A DNA stretch of 51,241 bases. Origin: an uncultured Caryophanales bacterium (GTDB lineage Bacteria; Bacillota_I; Bacilli_A; RF39; UBA660). Position 1 is the stretch's first letter, and each line of letters opens with the position of its first letter. Under the pieces are notes generated by a model. It was not told the DNA's origin and ran no database searches. It was given only the letters and a program-made list of their open reading frames with translations. This document shows positions 33,910-42,894 of the stretch, piece after piece. Location: positions 1 to 51,241 of the forward strand of contig CAMUMB010000004.1 of the NCBI GenBank assembly GCA_947089915.1, in the 5' to 3' direction. Made by a program: the position numbers and the translations under genes.

Positions 33910-34737
33910 TTATTTTTTTGATTTTTGCAATTCTGTTTCTAACAAATAAGATAACTTGGAACACATCTTATTTCTACTTTCACCTGTTACACACCCATAC
34001 AATTTATTCAGTCCAAGAGAAGTTTTTAACTTCGTTAAAATACATCCTATTAGCACTGGTTGCAACATTGGTAAACAAGACTTTATATATAAAATCATAG
34101 GGAGTGTCTCATTCGTTATTTCACAATCCGATAATCCCATTAAATAATTCATCAATTCCTCTACCTTTTGATAAATATAGACAGAGCTCATTTCTAATTC
34201 CTCATGACTCATATTACGATTATTAAAAGGTAAAAAGCATTCTTCTGTAAAAATATTGTCTTCAATAGGAGTCGACGTTGCTAAAAGCCCATACCGAAAA
34301 TCAATCAATGTTTCTCTTTCTTCTTTTGATTGTTTTCCATGGTGCAAATAATAACAAATTGAATTATAAAAACTAACATCTAAATTGCTTTGCAATACTT
34401 GATAATCTTCTTTCAAAACAACTCCATCTAATGTATAAAGATATTTATCATCCAAATAGTTTGCAAATCGAATTGCTGCAAGCGTTTCTGGTTCTATCGG
34501 TACAAAATAATTATTGTTTGATTGCCTATAAACCATATTCTGATAATATACCCTTCCAACTTGTTTATCAATACCTCTCTCTTTTTCTTTTTCCCGAATA
34601 AGTGCATATCTCAGTAGATCCATCATCTCTTTATATTCTTTCGATCTTTGTTTTTTCGCTTTTTCTAACTCTGCTAATTTAAGATAAAGATTAACAACAG
34701 TCTTAGTCAGTTCAAAAATATCATGATAACGTTTCAT
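33910..34737 (-). CDS. Hypothetical protein between smpB and ssrA, 275 residues
   Basis: No family recognised. The start is an amphipathic/coiled helix (ELTKTVVNLYLKLAELEKAKKQRSKEYKEMMDLL). A mixed region YLYTLDGVVLKEDYQVLQSNLDVSFYNSICYYL follows, and then a helical C-terminal half with a hydrophobic patch (MLQPVLIGCILTKLKTSL). Cytoplasmic by composition. It has AAAAAAGGAGAA before the ATG. Position between smpB and ssrA makes a link to ribosome rescue conceivable but unproven. Confidence 0.7.
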   Translation of the reverse strand: MKRYHDIFELTKTVVNLYLKLAELEKAKKQRSKEYKEMMDLLRYALIREKEKERGIDKQVGRVYYQNMVYRQSNNNYFVPIEPETLAAIRFANYLDDKYLYTLDGVVLKEDYQVLQSNLDVSFYNSICYYLHHGKQSKEERETLIDFRYGLLATSTPIEDNIFTEECFLPFNNRNMSHEELEMSSVYIYQKVEELMNYLMGLSDCEITNETLPMILYIKSCLPMLQPVLIGCILTKLKTSLGLNKLYGCVTGESRNKMCSKLSYLLETELQKSKK

Positions 34738-34798
34738 AAAATTCTCCTTTTTTTGCTAATTAGTATAATCAAACATCCTTGTTTTGTCAAATAAAAAA

Positions 34799-35239
34799 TT
34801 AGAAAATTTTATATTGCTTTCTAATTTCTCTTTCCATATCTCTTTTTTTAATACTTTCTCTTTTATCATATGTCTTTTTACCTTTAGCAATTCCTAATAA
34901 TATTTTAGCTCTGTTTTTTTTGAAATATAGCTTGATAGGTACTAAAGTATATCCATCCAATTCTATAAAATCCCTTATTTTCCAAATTTCCTTTTTATGT
35001 AATAATAACTTTCTTGTACGTAGTTCATCATGATTAAATTGATTTCCTTCCTTATAAGGACTAATATGCATACCTAGTAAAAAAACTTCTCCATTCTTGC
35101 AAATGGCATAACTGTCTTTTAAATTGGCATTCCCATTCCGAATCGATTTAATTTCCGTACCCGTTAAGACAATTCCTGATTCATACGTATCTAATATTTC
35201 ATAATCATATCTTGCTTTACGATTGTTGATTTCTATCAT
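34799..35239 (-). CDS. smpB: SsrA-binding protein
   Basis: 146 residues. An OB-fold protein that brings tmRNA to stalled ribosomes. Family motifs: [34 protein letters not shown], the central [11 protein letters not shown], and the basic tail [15 protein letters not shown] that mimics the codon-anticodon helix. RBS CAGGTGAAAT. Lies in the rnr-smpB-ssrA neighbourhood common to many Bacillota. Confidence 0.97.
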   Translation of the reverse strand: MIEINNRKARYDYEILDTYESGIVLTGTEIKSIRNGNANLKDSYAICKNGEVFLLGMHISPYKEGNQFNHDELRTRKLLLHKKEIWKIRDFIELDGYTLVPIKLYFKKNRAKILLGIAKGKKTYDKRESIKKRDMEREIRKQYKIF

Positions 35240-35292
35240 ATTTCACCTGCTATTCTGTTTTTCCAATTCCTCCAGCTTTACCTCTATATTAT

Positions 35293-36013
35293 TTAACTCT
35301 TCAATAGTGCAACCAACTCTGGATCATTTTGTAATTGATTTTCACAACCAATACTAATTTCTTGCTGTCTTGCTTCAAAATCAGCCTTTTTTTGTCTATA
35401 CTCATCAAATGTTTGCTTCAATTGATCATAATGTACTTGTAATTTTTCTATTTGTTTTTGATAAATTTTTGGCATAAACTGATATGATTTTTTATTTACA
35501 AAGTTAGAGAGATCCCTTTCAGCCATACGAACTCTTTCTTCTATAGTATTATATTCGGGTATATACATAAAATTAATTCGTTCACGATTTAACTGTTGCT
35601 GTGATTCACCCCATAACTGACGTATTTGCGACTGTTTTTCCATTATTTTATATTTGATTTCCAACTTTTGCTGAGACAGATTAGACCTATATTTTTCAAT
35701 AGAAGTATCTTTGAAAAGTACTGTATGAATACTTTTTATAAATTCATTCATAACCTCCTCTTGCCAACTGAGAACTTCAGAATAATCTGTTTGAAAATTT
35801 CCTGCATCATATGCCTCTCCTTTTTCCATATAGTAAAATGCTGGCAGATACTGTTATATCCTTCATTTTTGCTTCTGCAACTTTTTGTTCAGATTCAGTT
35901 GCATTTGCCCAAACATCAGGATGATACTCTTTTGATAATGCCCTAACTGCTTTTTTGATTTCTTCTTCAGTTGCATTTCTTTCAACACCTAAGACATCAT
36001 AAGGATTTTTCAT
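35293..36013 (-). pseudogene. J-domain protein gene split by a frameshift
   Basis: The ATG at 36013 starts a J-domain: MKNPYDVLGVERNATEEEIKKAVRALSKEYHPDVW with HPD at 31-33. The frame then shifts near 35851-35859 (after KMKDI), leaving a dead-end of about 13 codons. In the other frame the text continues as QYLPAFYYMEKGEAYDAGNFQTDY and on to a 178-residue helical region with coiled coils. Read together it would be about 240 residues: an N-terminal J-domain plus helical C-terminal domain, a DnaJ-like co-chaperone. A single lesion means sequencing error or recent mutation are both possible. Located between rnr (17-bp overlap) and smpB. Confidence 0.75.
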
Positions 36014-38144
36014 AGCCAACATATTCCTTCCCATACAATTTACGATTTTCTCCACTCGCAATTACAAAATCAACTGTTCTTAATTCTTTATTTGCCGATT
36101 TTACAATCACAGAAATCTTATCTCCTAAACGATAACCCCTTTTATTGTTGATACCACGCAAGGTAAGTGTAGACTCATCATATAAATAATGATCATCTGT
36201 TAAATCTTCCACACGTACTAAACCTTCTACTAAATTAGGAAGTTCAATAAACATTCCAAAACTTAAAATACTACTGATCATTCCTTCATATTCTTCTCCA
36301 ATATGTTTTAGCATATATTCTGCTTTTTTCATATCGTCAACTTCTCGCTCACAATCAACTGCATCCCTTTCTGACTGTGAGGTATGTTCACATAAAATAG
36401 GTAACTCTTTCTCCCAAAAACCAACTGTATCTTTATCAACTTGATGCTTAAATAAATATTTACGAAGAAGACGATGTACAGTTGTATCAGGAAATCTTCG
36501 AATTGGAGATGTAAAATGCGTATAACATTTACTTGCAAGCCCAAAATGTCCAATATTGGTAGAATCATAAATAGCTTTTTGCATACTCCTTAACAATAAA
36601 GACGATAAAATATGGAATTCCTTTTTATCACTCAATTGTTTTAATATATCTTGTAACACTTTAGGATGCATTTTCTTTATGTCACCTTTGACATGATATC
36701 CTAAGCTATTCACAAAATTTAGGAAATTAGTAATCTTCTCTTCATTTGGTTCTCCATGCACACGATATACAAAAGGAAGTTCCATAAAATAAACACAAGT
36801 TGCGACCGTTTCATTCGCAGCAATCATAAAATCTTCAATTAATTTTTCACCTGTACCACGCTCTCTTAAAATAACATCAATTGCTTCTCCCTTTTCATTT
36901 ACGATAATCTTAGATTCATCAAGCTCAAAATCAATATACCCTTTTTCTTCCTTATTTTTTCTTAAAATGGAAGCAAGCTCTTTCATTTTTAATAAAGATT
37001 CTTGATAAGGCTCATATCCTTCTGGAACAATATTTTTTTCTAAAATTTGATTGACTTTCTTATATGTCATTTGTTTACGGGAACGGATGACACTTTCAAA
37101 AATATCATAGGAAACAACTTCACCTTTTGTATCAATTTCCATTACACAAGATACCGCAAGGCGATCCTCTAAAGGATTCAAAGAACAAATCCCATTCGAT
37201 AATTTATGAGGTAACATGGGGATAACGCGATCTGCTAAATAGACACTTGTACCCCTTTCATAAGCTTCTTCATTTAATTTGGTCCCTTCTTTCACATAGT
37301 AACTCACGTCTGCAATATGAACACCCAACTCATAATTTCCATTTTCTAACTGTTTAATTGAAATAGCATCGTCAATATCTTTGGTATCGTCTCCATCAAT
37401 CGTAAAAATTTCTTGATCCCGTAAATCTCTTCTTCCTTCCATTTCTTCAGGCTTTACATAATCTGGAATCATATCTAATTCACTCATCACCTCAGATGAA
37501 AATGTATCATGAATACCATATTTATTGACAATTGATAAAATATCAACACCTGGATCATTTTTATGACCAATGATTTTTACAATTTCCCCATTGTAACTAT
37601 TATTTTTTAGTTTATTGGTAATTTTTACAAGTACCTTATGACCTTCTATCGCACCCATACTATGTTCTTTTGGAATCACGATATCAAGTTTTACTTTCTC
37701 GTCATCTAAAATAATAGTTCCAACACCTTTTCTTATGCTATATTCTCCTACCATAAGTTTAAGTTGTCGAGCAACAATTTTGACAATACGTCCTTCCAAA
37801 TCAGTTCCCTTTTTAGAAGTAATTTCAACAATTACTTTATCGCCATGAATTGCATTATTCATGGCATTTGGTGGAATAAAAACATCTTCATCACCTTCTA
37901 TATCAACAAATCCATATCCTTTTTTTGTTGCCATCATACGACCTAATTTCAAATGACTATTATTAAATAACATATAATTGTCTTTATTAGTACGATATAA
38001 CAATAATTCATCTTCCATTGCGTTAAGTTCCCTTAATAATGCCTTAAAATCATCTACAGATTTATAACCCAATGCATCATTGATTTCAGTTACAGATAAC
38101 GCTTTTTTTTCTTGCTTCAGAAGTTCTAATATTTGTTCTTTCAT
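35997..38144 (-). CDS. rnr: Ribonuclease R
   Basis: About 715 residues from the ATG at 38144 (AGAGGTGGAACT). Order of parts: winged-helix region (about 1-60), two cold-shock OB domains (GYGFVDIEGDEDVFIPPNAM), the RNB catalytic domain with DGDDTKDIDDAISI, VHIADVSYYVKEG and SIRRFPDTTVHR, and a C-terminal S1 domain (YEGMISSILSFGMFIELP). It is a 3'-5' exoribonuclease that removes structured RNA and the non-stop mRNAs released by tmRNA. No long Lys-rich tail is present. Confidence 0.96.
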   Translation of the reverse strand: MKEQILELLKQEKKALSVTEINDALGYKSVDDFKALLRELNAMEDELLLYRTNKDNYMLFNNSHLKLGRMMATKKGYGFVDIEGDEDVFIPPNAMNNAIHGDKVIVEITSKKGTDLEGRIVKIVARQLKLMVGEYSIRKGVGTIILDDEKVKLDIVIPKEHSMGAIEGHKVLVKITNKLKNNSYNGEIVKIIGHKNDPGVDILSIVNKYGIHDTFSSEVMSELDMIPDYVKPEEMEGRRDLRDQEIFTIDGDDTKDIDDAISIKQLENGNYELGVHIADVSYYVKEGTKLNEEAYERGTSVYLADRVIPMLPHKLSNGICSLNPLEDRLAVSCVMEIDTKGEVVSYDIFESVIRSRKQMTYKKVNQILEKNIVPEGYEPYQESLLKMKELASILRKNKEEKGYIDFELDESKIIVNEKGEAIDVILRERGTGEKLIEDFMIAANETVATCVYFMELPFVYRVHGEPNEEKITNFLNFVNSLGYHVKGDIKKMHPKVLQDILKQLSDKKEFHILSSLLLRSMQKAIYDSTNIGHFGLASKCYTHFTSPIRRFPDTTVHRLLRKYLFKHQVDKDTVGFWEKELPILCEHTSQSERDAVDCEREVDDMKKAEYMLKHIGEEYEGMISSILSFGMFIELPNLVEGLVRVEDLTDDHYLYDESTLTLRGINNKRGYRLGDKISVIVKSANKELRTVDFVIASGENRKLYGKEYVGYEKSL

Positions 38145-38278
38145 AGTTCCACCTCTAGTATTATTATAAGCCAATTTCATCAAAAAATATAGTATTTTGT
38201 AAGCAATACTATAGGAGTATGTAAACTAAATTAAAGAATAAGGTTAGTTCACATTCAAATAAGGAATCTATTTCTAGT

Positions 38279-40474
38279 TTAAATAAGATATTGTTTATAA
38301 TCTTCATTCAAATCTGTGAAGCAAATGGTGTTGACGTGATTAAAATAATCTCCTACTTTCAATTTAGCATCTTCTTTACAATAATAAATTTTTGTATAAT
38401 TTTTATATTCCTGAATCAAAAACTGATGTCCATTTTGATCTTTCATAGTAAGCACATTTGATGTATGATAATAACTTGGAAGTTTCAATTTACTAATCAT
38501 TACTTCTGGATAAGATGTAATAAAATATTCTAAATTGGGAGTTTTATGGTAACGATTTTGATATGCCGTTACAAGTGCTTCTATCTGTTGCTCACTCAGT
38601 TCCATGGAGAGTGTAACACGTTCAATTCCCATCGCATGCAAAAAGGCAACTGTATAAGAATTCGTTACATTAAGTGAAAAATCAGAATAACAAGTATGAT
38701 AATACGCTATACTACCTAGTTCCCCTATCATTACTTTTCCTAGTTCATGTTCAAAATGATCCATGACCCTAGGTAAAAGCAAAACAACTCTAGAATCTTC
38801 TTTTAATCTATGATACAATTCTTTATCTTCCACATAAATTTGTTTGAATGATTTTTCCCTAATATCAAAATATGTCTTTTCCTCATGAATTCGAATTGCA
38901 TAACCTCTTTTTTCCTCAAAAGTAGGCATTTCACGATAGTATGTCTCTTTATGATAAGGAATTTGATATTGTCTTTTTTGATTGAGTAACTCTACACTTT
39001 TTCTTCGAATTTGATTCAATTCCTGTATTGGAACAAAGATAGAATCATCAATATCAACTTCTAACGTTTGTAATGCATAAACCGTATCTCCTAATTTTTG
39101 AAGTTGTTCTTCTATTCTTTGTTTTGAAAGAGGTGCTGTTTGTGCTTTCATAACAGGGACTTCTCCCATAACTGTTACTTGATTTTTACCATCTATTACT
39201 TGAAACTGAATACATTCTCCAATTTTGCATTTTATTTTTCCCTGTATGAAAATCTTTCTTCGCTTTTCTTTAATCTCATTTTGAATCATCTCTAACTCAC
39301 TTTGATCACTGGTCAAAACGAGAACATCTTTTGGTACAAATTTTCCTTTTAAAGAAAAAGAAATAACGTCACCAATGTTTCCCTGACTGGTTAATTTATT
39401 ATCATGATAAATTTTATTGAGTATACAACCGTTATCTTCGAAACATCCTAAAATACGAATGCCATCATTTTGGTGAACGGGATAGAACAATTTGCAAGTT
39501 ACGATCCCATTTTTATAGGAAACAACCTCTCCCGCCTTTATTCCAATATGATTTGGTCGGTATGGATTTAGCCAATTTTGATCTTTTTCTTGAAATAAAT
39601 AGCCCTTTGTAAATTCTCTATGGAATAACTTTTTTAAAATATCCTCTTCCTGTTTAGAAAGAATAAATGATTGATTATTCGCATAAGCATCAATTGCACG
39701 CCTATAAAGTTTTGTAACATAATATACATATTCAGGACGTTTCATCCGTCCTTCTATTTTAAGACTATCTACACCAATTTCCATTAAGGGTTTTAATTGT
39801 TCCAAGGTATTTAGGTCCTTTGGACTTAAAACATAGGATTCTTTATTCAGCATTTTTTCTTGATCATAAAGTGTATAAGGCATACGACAACATTGACTAC
39901 AAGTACCACGATTCCCACTTCTACCGCCAATCATACTACTCATAAGACATTGACCAGAATAACTGAAACATAATGCACCATGAACAAAGATCTCTAATTC
40001 AATATTAGCGTCTTGCTTGATTTTACGAATCGTTTCAATATTAGTTTCACGCGCAAGTACAACCCGTGTTAATCCCATTTGTTCTACGAATTTAACACCT
40101 TCTATATTATGAATATGCATTTGAGTAGAAGCATGCATCTCTAAATCAGGATAGGTCTGTCTAATAAGATCCATCATTCCCAAATCTTGTATAATAATCG
40201 CATCCACATTGTTTTGATATAGAAAATCGATATAATGTAAAAACAGTTCTACTTCGCTTTCATATACCAATGTATTTACTGTCACATATACTTTTACTCC
40301 ATAAAGATGCGCATAGGAAATCGCTTCTTCAATTTCTTCATTCGAAAAATTGCCAGCAAAGCTTCTTGCACCAAATACATAACCGCCTAAATAAACAGCG
40401 TCACAACCACCTTGTATTGCTGCTTTTAAGCATTCCATATTCCCAGCTGGGCTTAGTAATTCTGGCTTTTTCAT
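38279..40474 (-). CDS. U32 family protein, RlhA-like (rRNA hydroxylation) with C-terminal extension
   Basis: 731 residues. The N-terminal U32 domain is complete: KPELLSPAGNMECLKAAIQGG, DAVYLGG, DLEMHASTQMHIHN, VLARE, EIFVHGALCFSYSGQCLMSS, GGRSGNRGTCSQCCRMPY (cysteine cluster) and SLKIEGRMKRPEYV. The long C-terminal part (about 380-731) fits the DUF3656 extension of RlhA/YdcP proteins, which hydroxylate a 23S rRNA cytidine in E. coli; other U32 proteins hydroxylate tRNA uridine. The family was once called collagenase-like peptidase, which is not supported by catalytic residues. It starts directly after the small gene at 40475-40741. Confidence 0.88.
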   Translation of the reverse strand: MKKPELLSPAGNMECLKAAIQGGCDAVYLGGYVFGARSFAGNFSNEEIEEAISYAHLYGVKVYVTVNTLVYESEVELFLHYIDFLYQNNVDAIIIQDLGMMDLIRQTYPDLEMHASTQMHIHNIEGVKFVEQMGLTRVVLARETNIETIRKIKQDANIELEIFVHGALCFSYSGQCLMSSMIGGRSGNRGTCSQCCRMPYTLYDQEKMLNKESYVLSPKDLNTLEQLKPLMEIGVDSLKIEGRMKRPEYVYYVTKLYRRAIDAYANNQSFILSKQEEDILKKLFHREFTKGYLFQEKDQNWLNPYRPNHIGIKAGEVVSYKNGIVTCKLFYPVHQNDGIRILGCFEDNGCILNKIYHDNKLTSQGNIGDVISFSLKGKFVPKDVLVLTSDQSELEMIQNEIKEKRRKIFIQGKIKCKIGECIQFQVIDGKNQVTVMGEVPVMKAQTAPLSKQRIEEQLQKLGDTVYALQTLEVDIDDSIFVPIQELNQIRRKSVELLNQKRQYQIPYHKETYYREMPTFEEKRGYAIRIHEEKTYFDIREKSFKQIYVEDKELYHRLKEDSRVVLLLPRVMDHFEHELGKVMIGELGSIAYYHTCYSDFSLNVTNSYTVAFLHAMGIERVTLSMELSEQQIEALVTAYQNRYHKTPNLEYFITSYPEVMISKLKLPSYYHTSNVLTMKDQNGHQFLIQEYKNYTKIYYCKEDAKLKVGDYFNHVNTICFTDLNEDYKQYLI

Positions 40475-40741
40475 TTAATACCTTCTATCTAATTTACTCG
40501 TCTTTTCCTTTTGTTTTTCTGTTACATTACTATTCTGCTTTGTACTCAAGTATTGCTTAAAATCACCCTGAAAATAGAACATATCAGTATCTTTCTCTAT
40601 ATCGTGTCCTATAATTAACAGTTGAATAGATTCATCAGAAAAACATTCCAAGATAAATGCATCTAATAATTGCCTTGACACTGTCTGAACATATTGATAT
40701 TCCATATTATGAGCTATTTTATAATATATTTTATACTCCAT
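40475..40741 (-). CDS. Small hypothetical protein upstream of the U32 gene
   Basis: 88 residues, unrecognised. Alternating aromatic and charged beta-like segments (MEYKIYYKIAHNMEYQYVQTVSR), a helix (LLDAFILECF), a further strand pair (IQLLIIGHDIE, TDMFYFQGDF) and a polar tail. Good RBS (AAGAGGG); the stop codon directly abuts the U32 start codon, so the pair is translationally coupled. Confidence 0.7.
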   Translation of the reverse strand: MEYKIYYKIAHNMEYQYVQTVSRQLLDAFILECFSDESIQLLIIGHDIEKDTDMFYFQGDFKQYLSTKQNSNVTEKQKEKTSKLDRRY

Positions 40742-40821
40742 TAAACCCTCTTAACAACTAACAACTGATTGATTTTATCATACCACAAAATAGAACAATT
40801 AAAAAGTACATGATTATGATA

Positions 40822-42816
40822 TCAATCCAAATCCATTGATTTTTCAATCAAATTTATAATTTTATTCGATAAAGAATCTTTACAATCTAATTGTTCTAAA
40901 AAGTCTTCACTATCTTGTCTTGCATTTAATAAAATTGAAAAATCATTTTTTAAATTCGCCATTTGAAATACCATATCTCCACTTTGTTTTGCACCAAACA
41001 AATCTCCACTACCTCGCAGTAAAAAATCCTCTTCACTCACTTTAAACCCATCATTGGTCTTGGTTAAAATGTGAAGTCGCTCTGTTTCTCTCTCACTTAC
41101 TAGAATACAATAAGATTGTAAATCATTTCTTCCAACACGTCCGCGCAATTGATGTAATGCAGATAAACCAAAACGGTAACTATCAAAAATTACCATCATT
41201 GTTGCATTCGGAACATCTACTCCTACTTCTACTACAGTTGTACTAATCAAAATTTGTATTTCGTTATTCGCAAATTGATTCATAACTATTTCTTTCTCAG
41301 CAGATTTCATTTTTCCATGTAATGTACCTATTTGGCATATTTTACCAAATGCCTTATTCATTTTTTCTGAAAGCTCATTGACATTCTCAAAATCACTTTT
41401 ATCACTTTCTTCAATTAAAGGCGCAATTACATAAATCTGATGTCCCTGTTTAATTTGTTCATACATGGCTTCCAATACTTGCTTCATCTCACGATTAGAA
41501 GCAACTGTCGTAATGACTGGTTTCCTTCCCCTAGGAACTGTTTTAATACTCGAAATATCCATATCTCCATATAACGTAAGTGCATAAGTTCTTGGAATTG
41601 GTGTCGCACTCATATATAAAATATCCGGCGTAATTCCCTTATTTTTTAAACTACTTCTTTGGTTGACCCCAAAACGATGTTGCTCATCTGTTATCACAAA
41701 TCCTAAATTTGCGTACTCCACAGTATCTGTAAATAATGCGTGCGTTCCAATAATAAGATCAATATCTCCATTTTTTATAGCTGAATAGATCTCTTTTTTC
41801 TCCTTTGCTTTCATCTTCCCTGTTAAAAGACCAATTTGCATTCCTGTATCCTTACAAAGAGAAAGTGCATTTTGATAATGTTGTTCTGCTAGTATCTCAG
41901 TTGGTGCCATTAAAGCTGTTTGATATCCACTCAAATAGTTAATGTAACTTGCAATCAAGGCAACTACTGTTTTTCCACTACCAACGTCTCCTTGTAACAA
42001 ACGATTCATTCGCGTAGGAGACATCAAATCTTGATAAATCGCCTGCACACTTTTCTCTTGATCTTCTGTAAGAGCATAAGGGAGAGTACCAATAAATGCC
42101 TGTACTTTTTGATAGTCTACATTTCTTTTTAAACCAATTTTATTTTGTTTATTATTTTTTAAATAGTTCATCTTTAACATAAACAAAAATAACTCTTCAT
42201 ATTTAATTCTTTCCTCTGCTTTTTTCAAGGCCCCTTCATTGGTTGGTTGATGTACAATTCGAATACTAATTTCCTTAGAAGGAAAATGATATTTTTCTTG
42301 ATAAATAGTGGGGATATAATCTTCTGTATCTACTTTTTCCTTTAATGCAAGGCTAATATAATGTGATAACTGCTTGCTGGAAATGCCATATATGGTATGA
42401 TAAACAGGTTCAATCGTTTCCTTTTCGAGTAAGCCAATCCGTAATTCTGAAGCAACAATATGACTATGAATAGGATCATATTTTCCAATAACTGTTACCT
42501 CTTTTCCAATTGGTAATTGCGATTTTAAAAATCCACGATTAAAGATTGCAATATTTAATAAATGATTTTGTGCATTTATCTTAAAATCCATTTTGTCCAT
42601 TTTATGGTTAATATGAAATACACGTGGTACACTTTCTACCACACCATCTACAATTACTTTATCATCCTTAGCAGCACAATTTAAATCACTCCGCTTTAAA
42701 ATATCATATCGGAAAGGAAAATAATGAATTAAATCATTTACCGTATGAATTCCTAACTGATTTAATAAACGCAAACCTTTCGGTCCAAGTCCTTTTAGTT
42801 CTTCCAATTGTTTCAT
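40822..42816 (-). CDS. recG: ATP-dependent DNA helicase RecG
   Basis: 664 residues, full length. The N-terminal wedge domain begins LEELKGLGPKGLRLLNQLGI. Helicase motifs: I LLQGDVGSGKTVVALIA, Ia MAPTEILAEQH, II ITDEQHRFG (the RecG-type DEQH), III YMSATPIPRT, VI QLRGRVGRNDLQSYCIL. It rescues stalled replication forks by branch migration. Monocistronic here. Confidence 0.97.
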   Translation of the reverse strand: MKQLEELKGLGPKGLRLLNQLGIHTVNDLIHYFPFRYDILKRSDLNCAAKDDKVIVDGVVESVPRVFHINHKMDKMDFKINAQNHLLNIAIFNRGFLKSQLPIGKEVTVIGKYDPIHSHIVASELRIGLLEKETIEPVYHTIYGISSKQLSHYISLALKEKVDTEDYIPTIYQEKYHFPSKEISIRIVHQPTNEGALKKAEERIKYEELFLFMLKMNYLKNNKQNKIGLKRNVDYQKVQAFIGTLPYALTEDQEKSVQAIYQDLMSPTRMNRLLQGDVGSGKTVVALIASYINYLSGYQTALMAPTEILAEQHYQNALSLCKDTGMQIGLLTGKMKAKEKKEIYSAIKNGDIDLIIGTHALFTDTVEYANLGFVITDEQHRFGVNQRSSLKNKGITPDILYMSATPIPRTYALTLYGDMDISSIKTVPRGRKPVITTVASNREMKQVLEAMYEQIKQGHQIYVIAPLIEESDKSDFENVNELSEKMNKAFGKICQIGTLHGKMKSAEKEIVMNQFANNEIQILISTTVVEVGVDVPNATMMVIFDSYRFGLSALHQLRGRVGRNDLQSYCILVSERETERLHILTKTNDGFKVSEEDFLLRGSGDLFGAKQSGDMVFQMANLKNDFSILLNARQDSEDFLEQLDCKDSLSNKIINLIEKSMDLD

Positions 42817-42865
42817 AGCTCACCAACTTTTTCTCATTATAACACGAATTTTTGTTCGCTACAAG

Positions 42866-42894
42866 AAAAAGATATCATTTCTGATACCTTTTTT
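42866..42894 (-). terminator. Terminator of the YfhO-like gene, overlapping its stop codon
   Basis: Minus-strand AAAGGTATCAGAAATGATATCTTTTT; the left arm encodes the last residues of the protein and the TGA stop lies inside the hairpin. Confidence 0.75.

Noticed and set aside
38279-40474. Collagenase/protease annotation for the U32 protein
   Set aside because: No protease catalytic motif is visible; the cysteine cluster and C-terminal extension fit RNA-hydroxylation U32 proteins.
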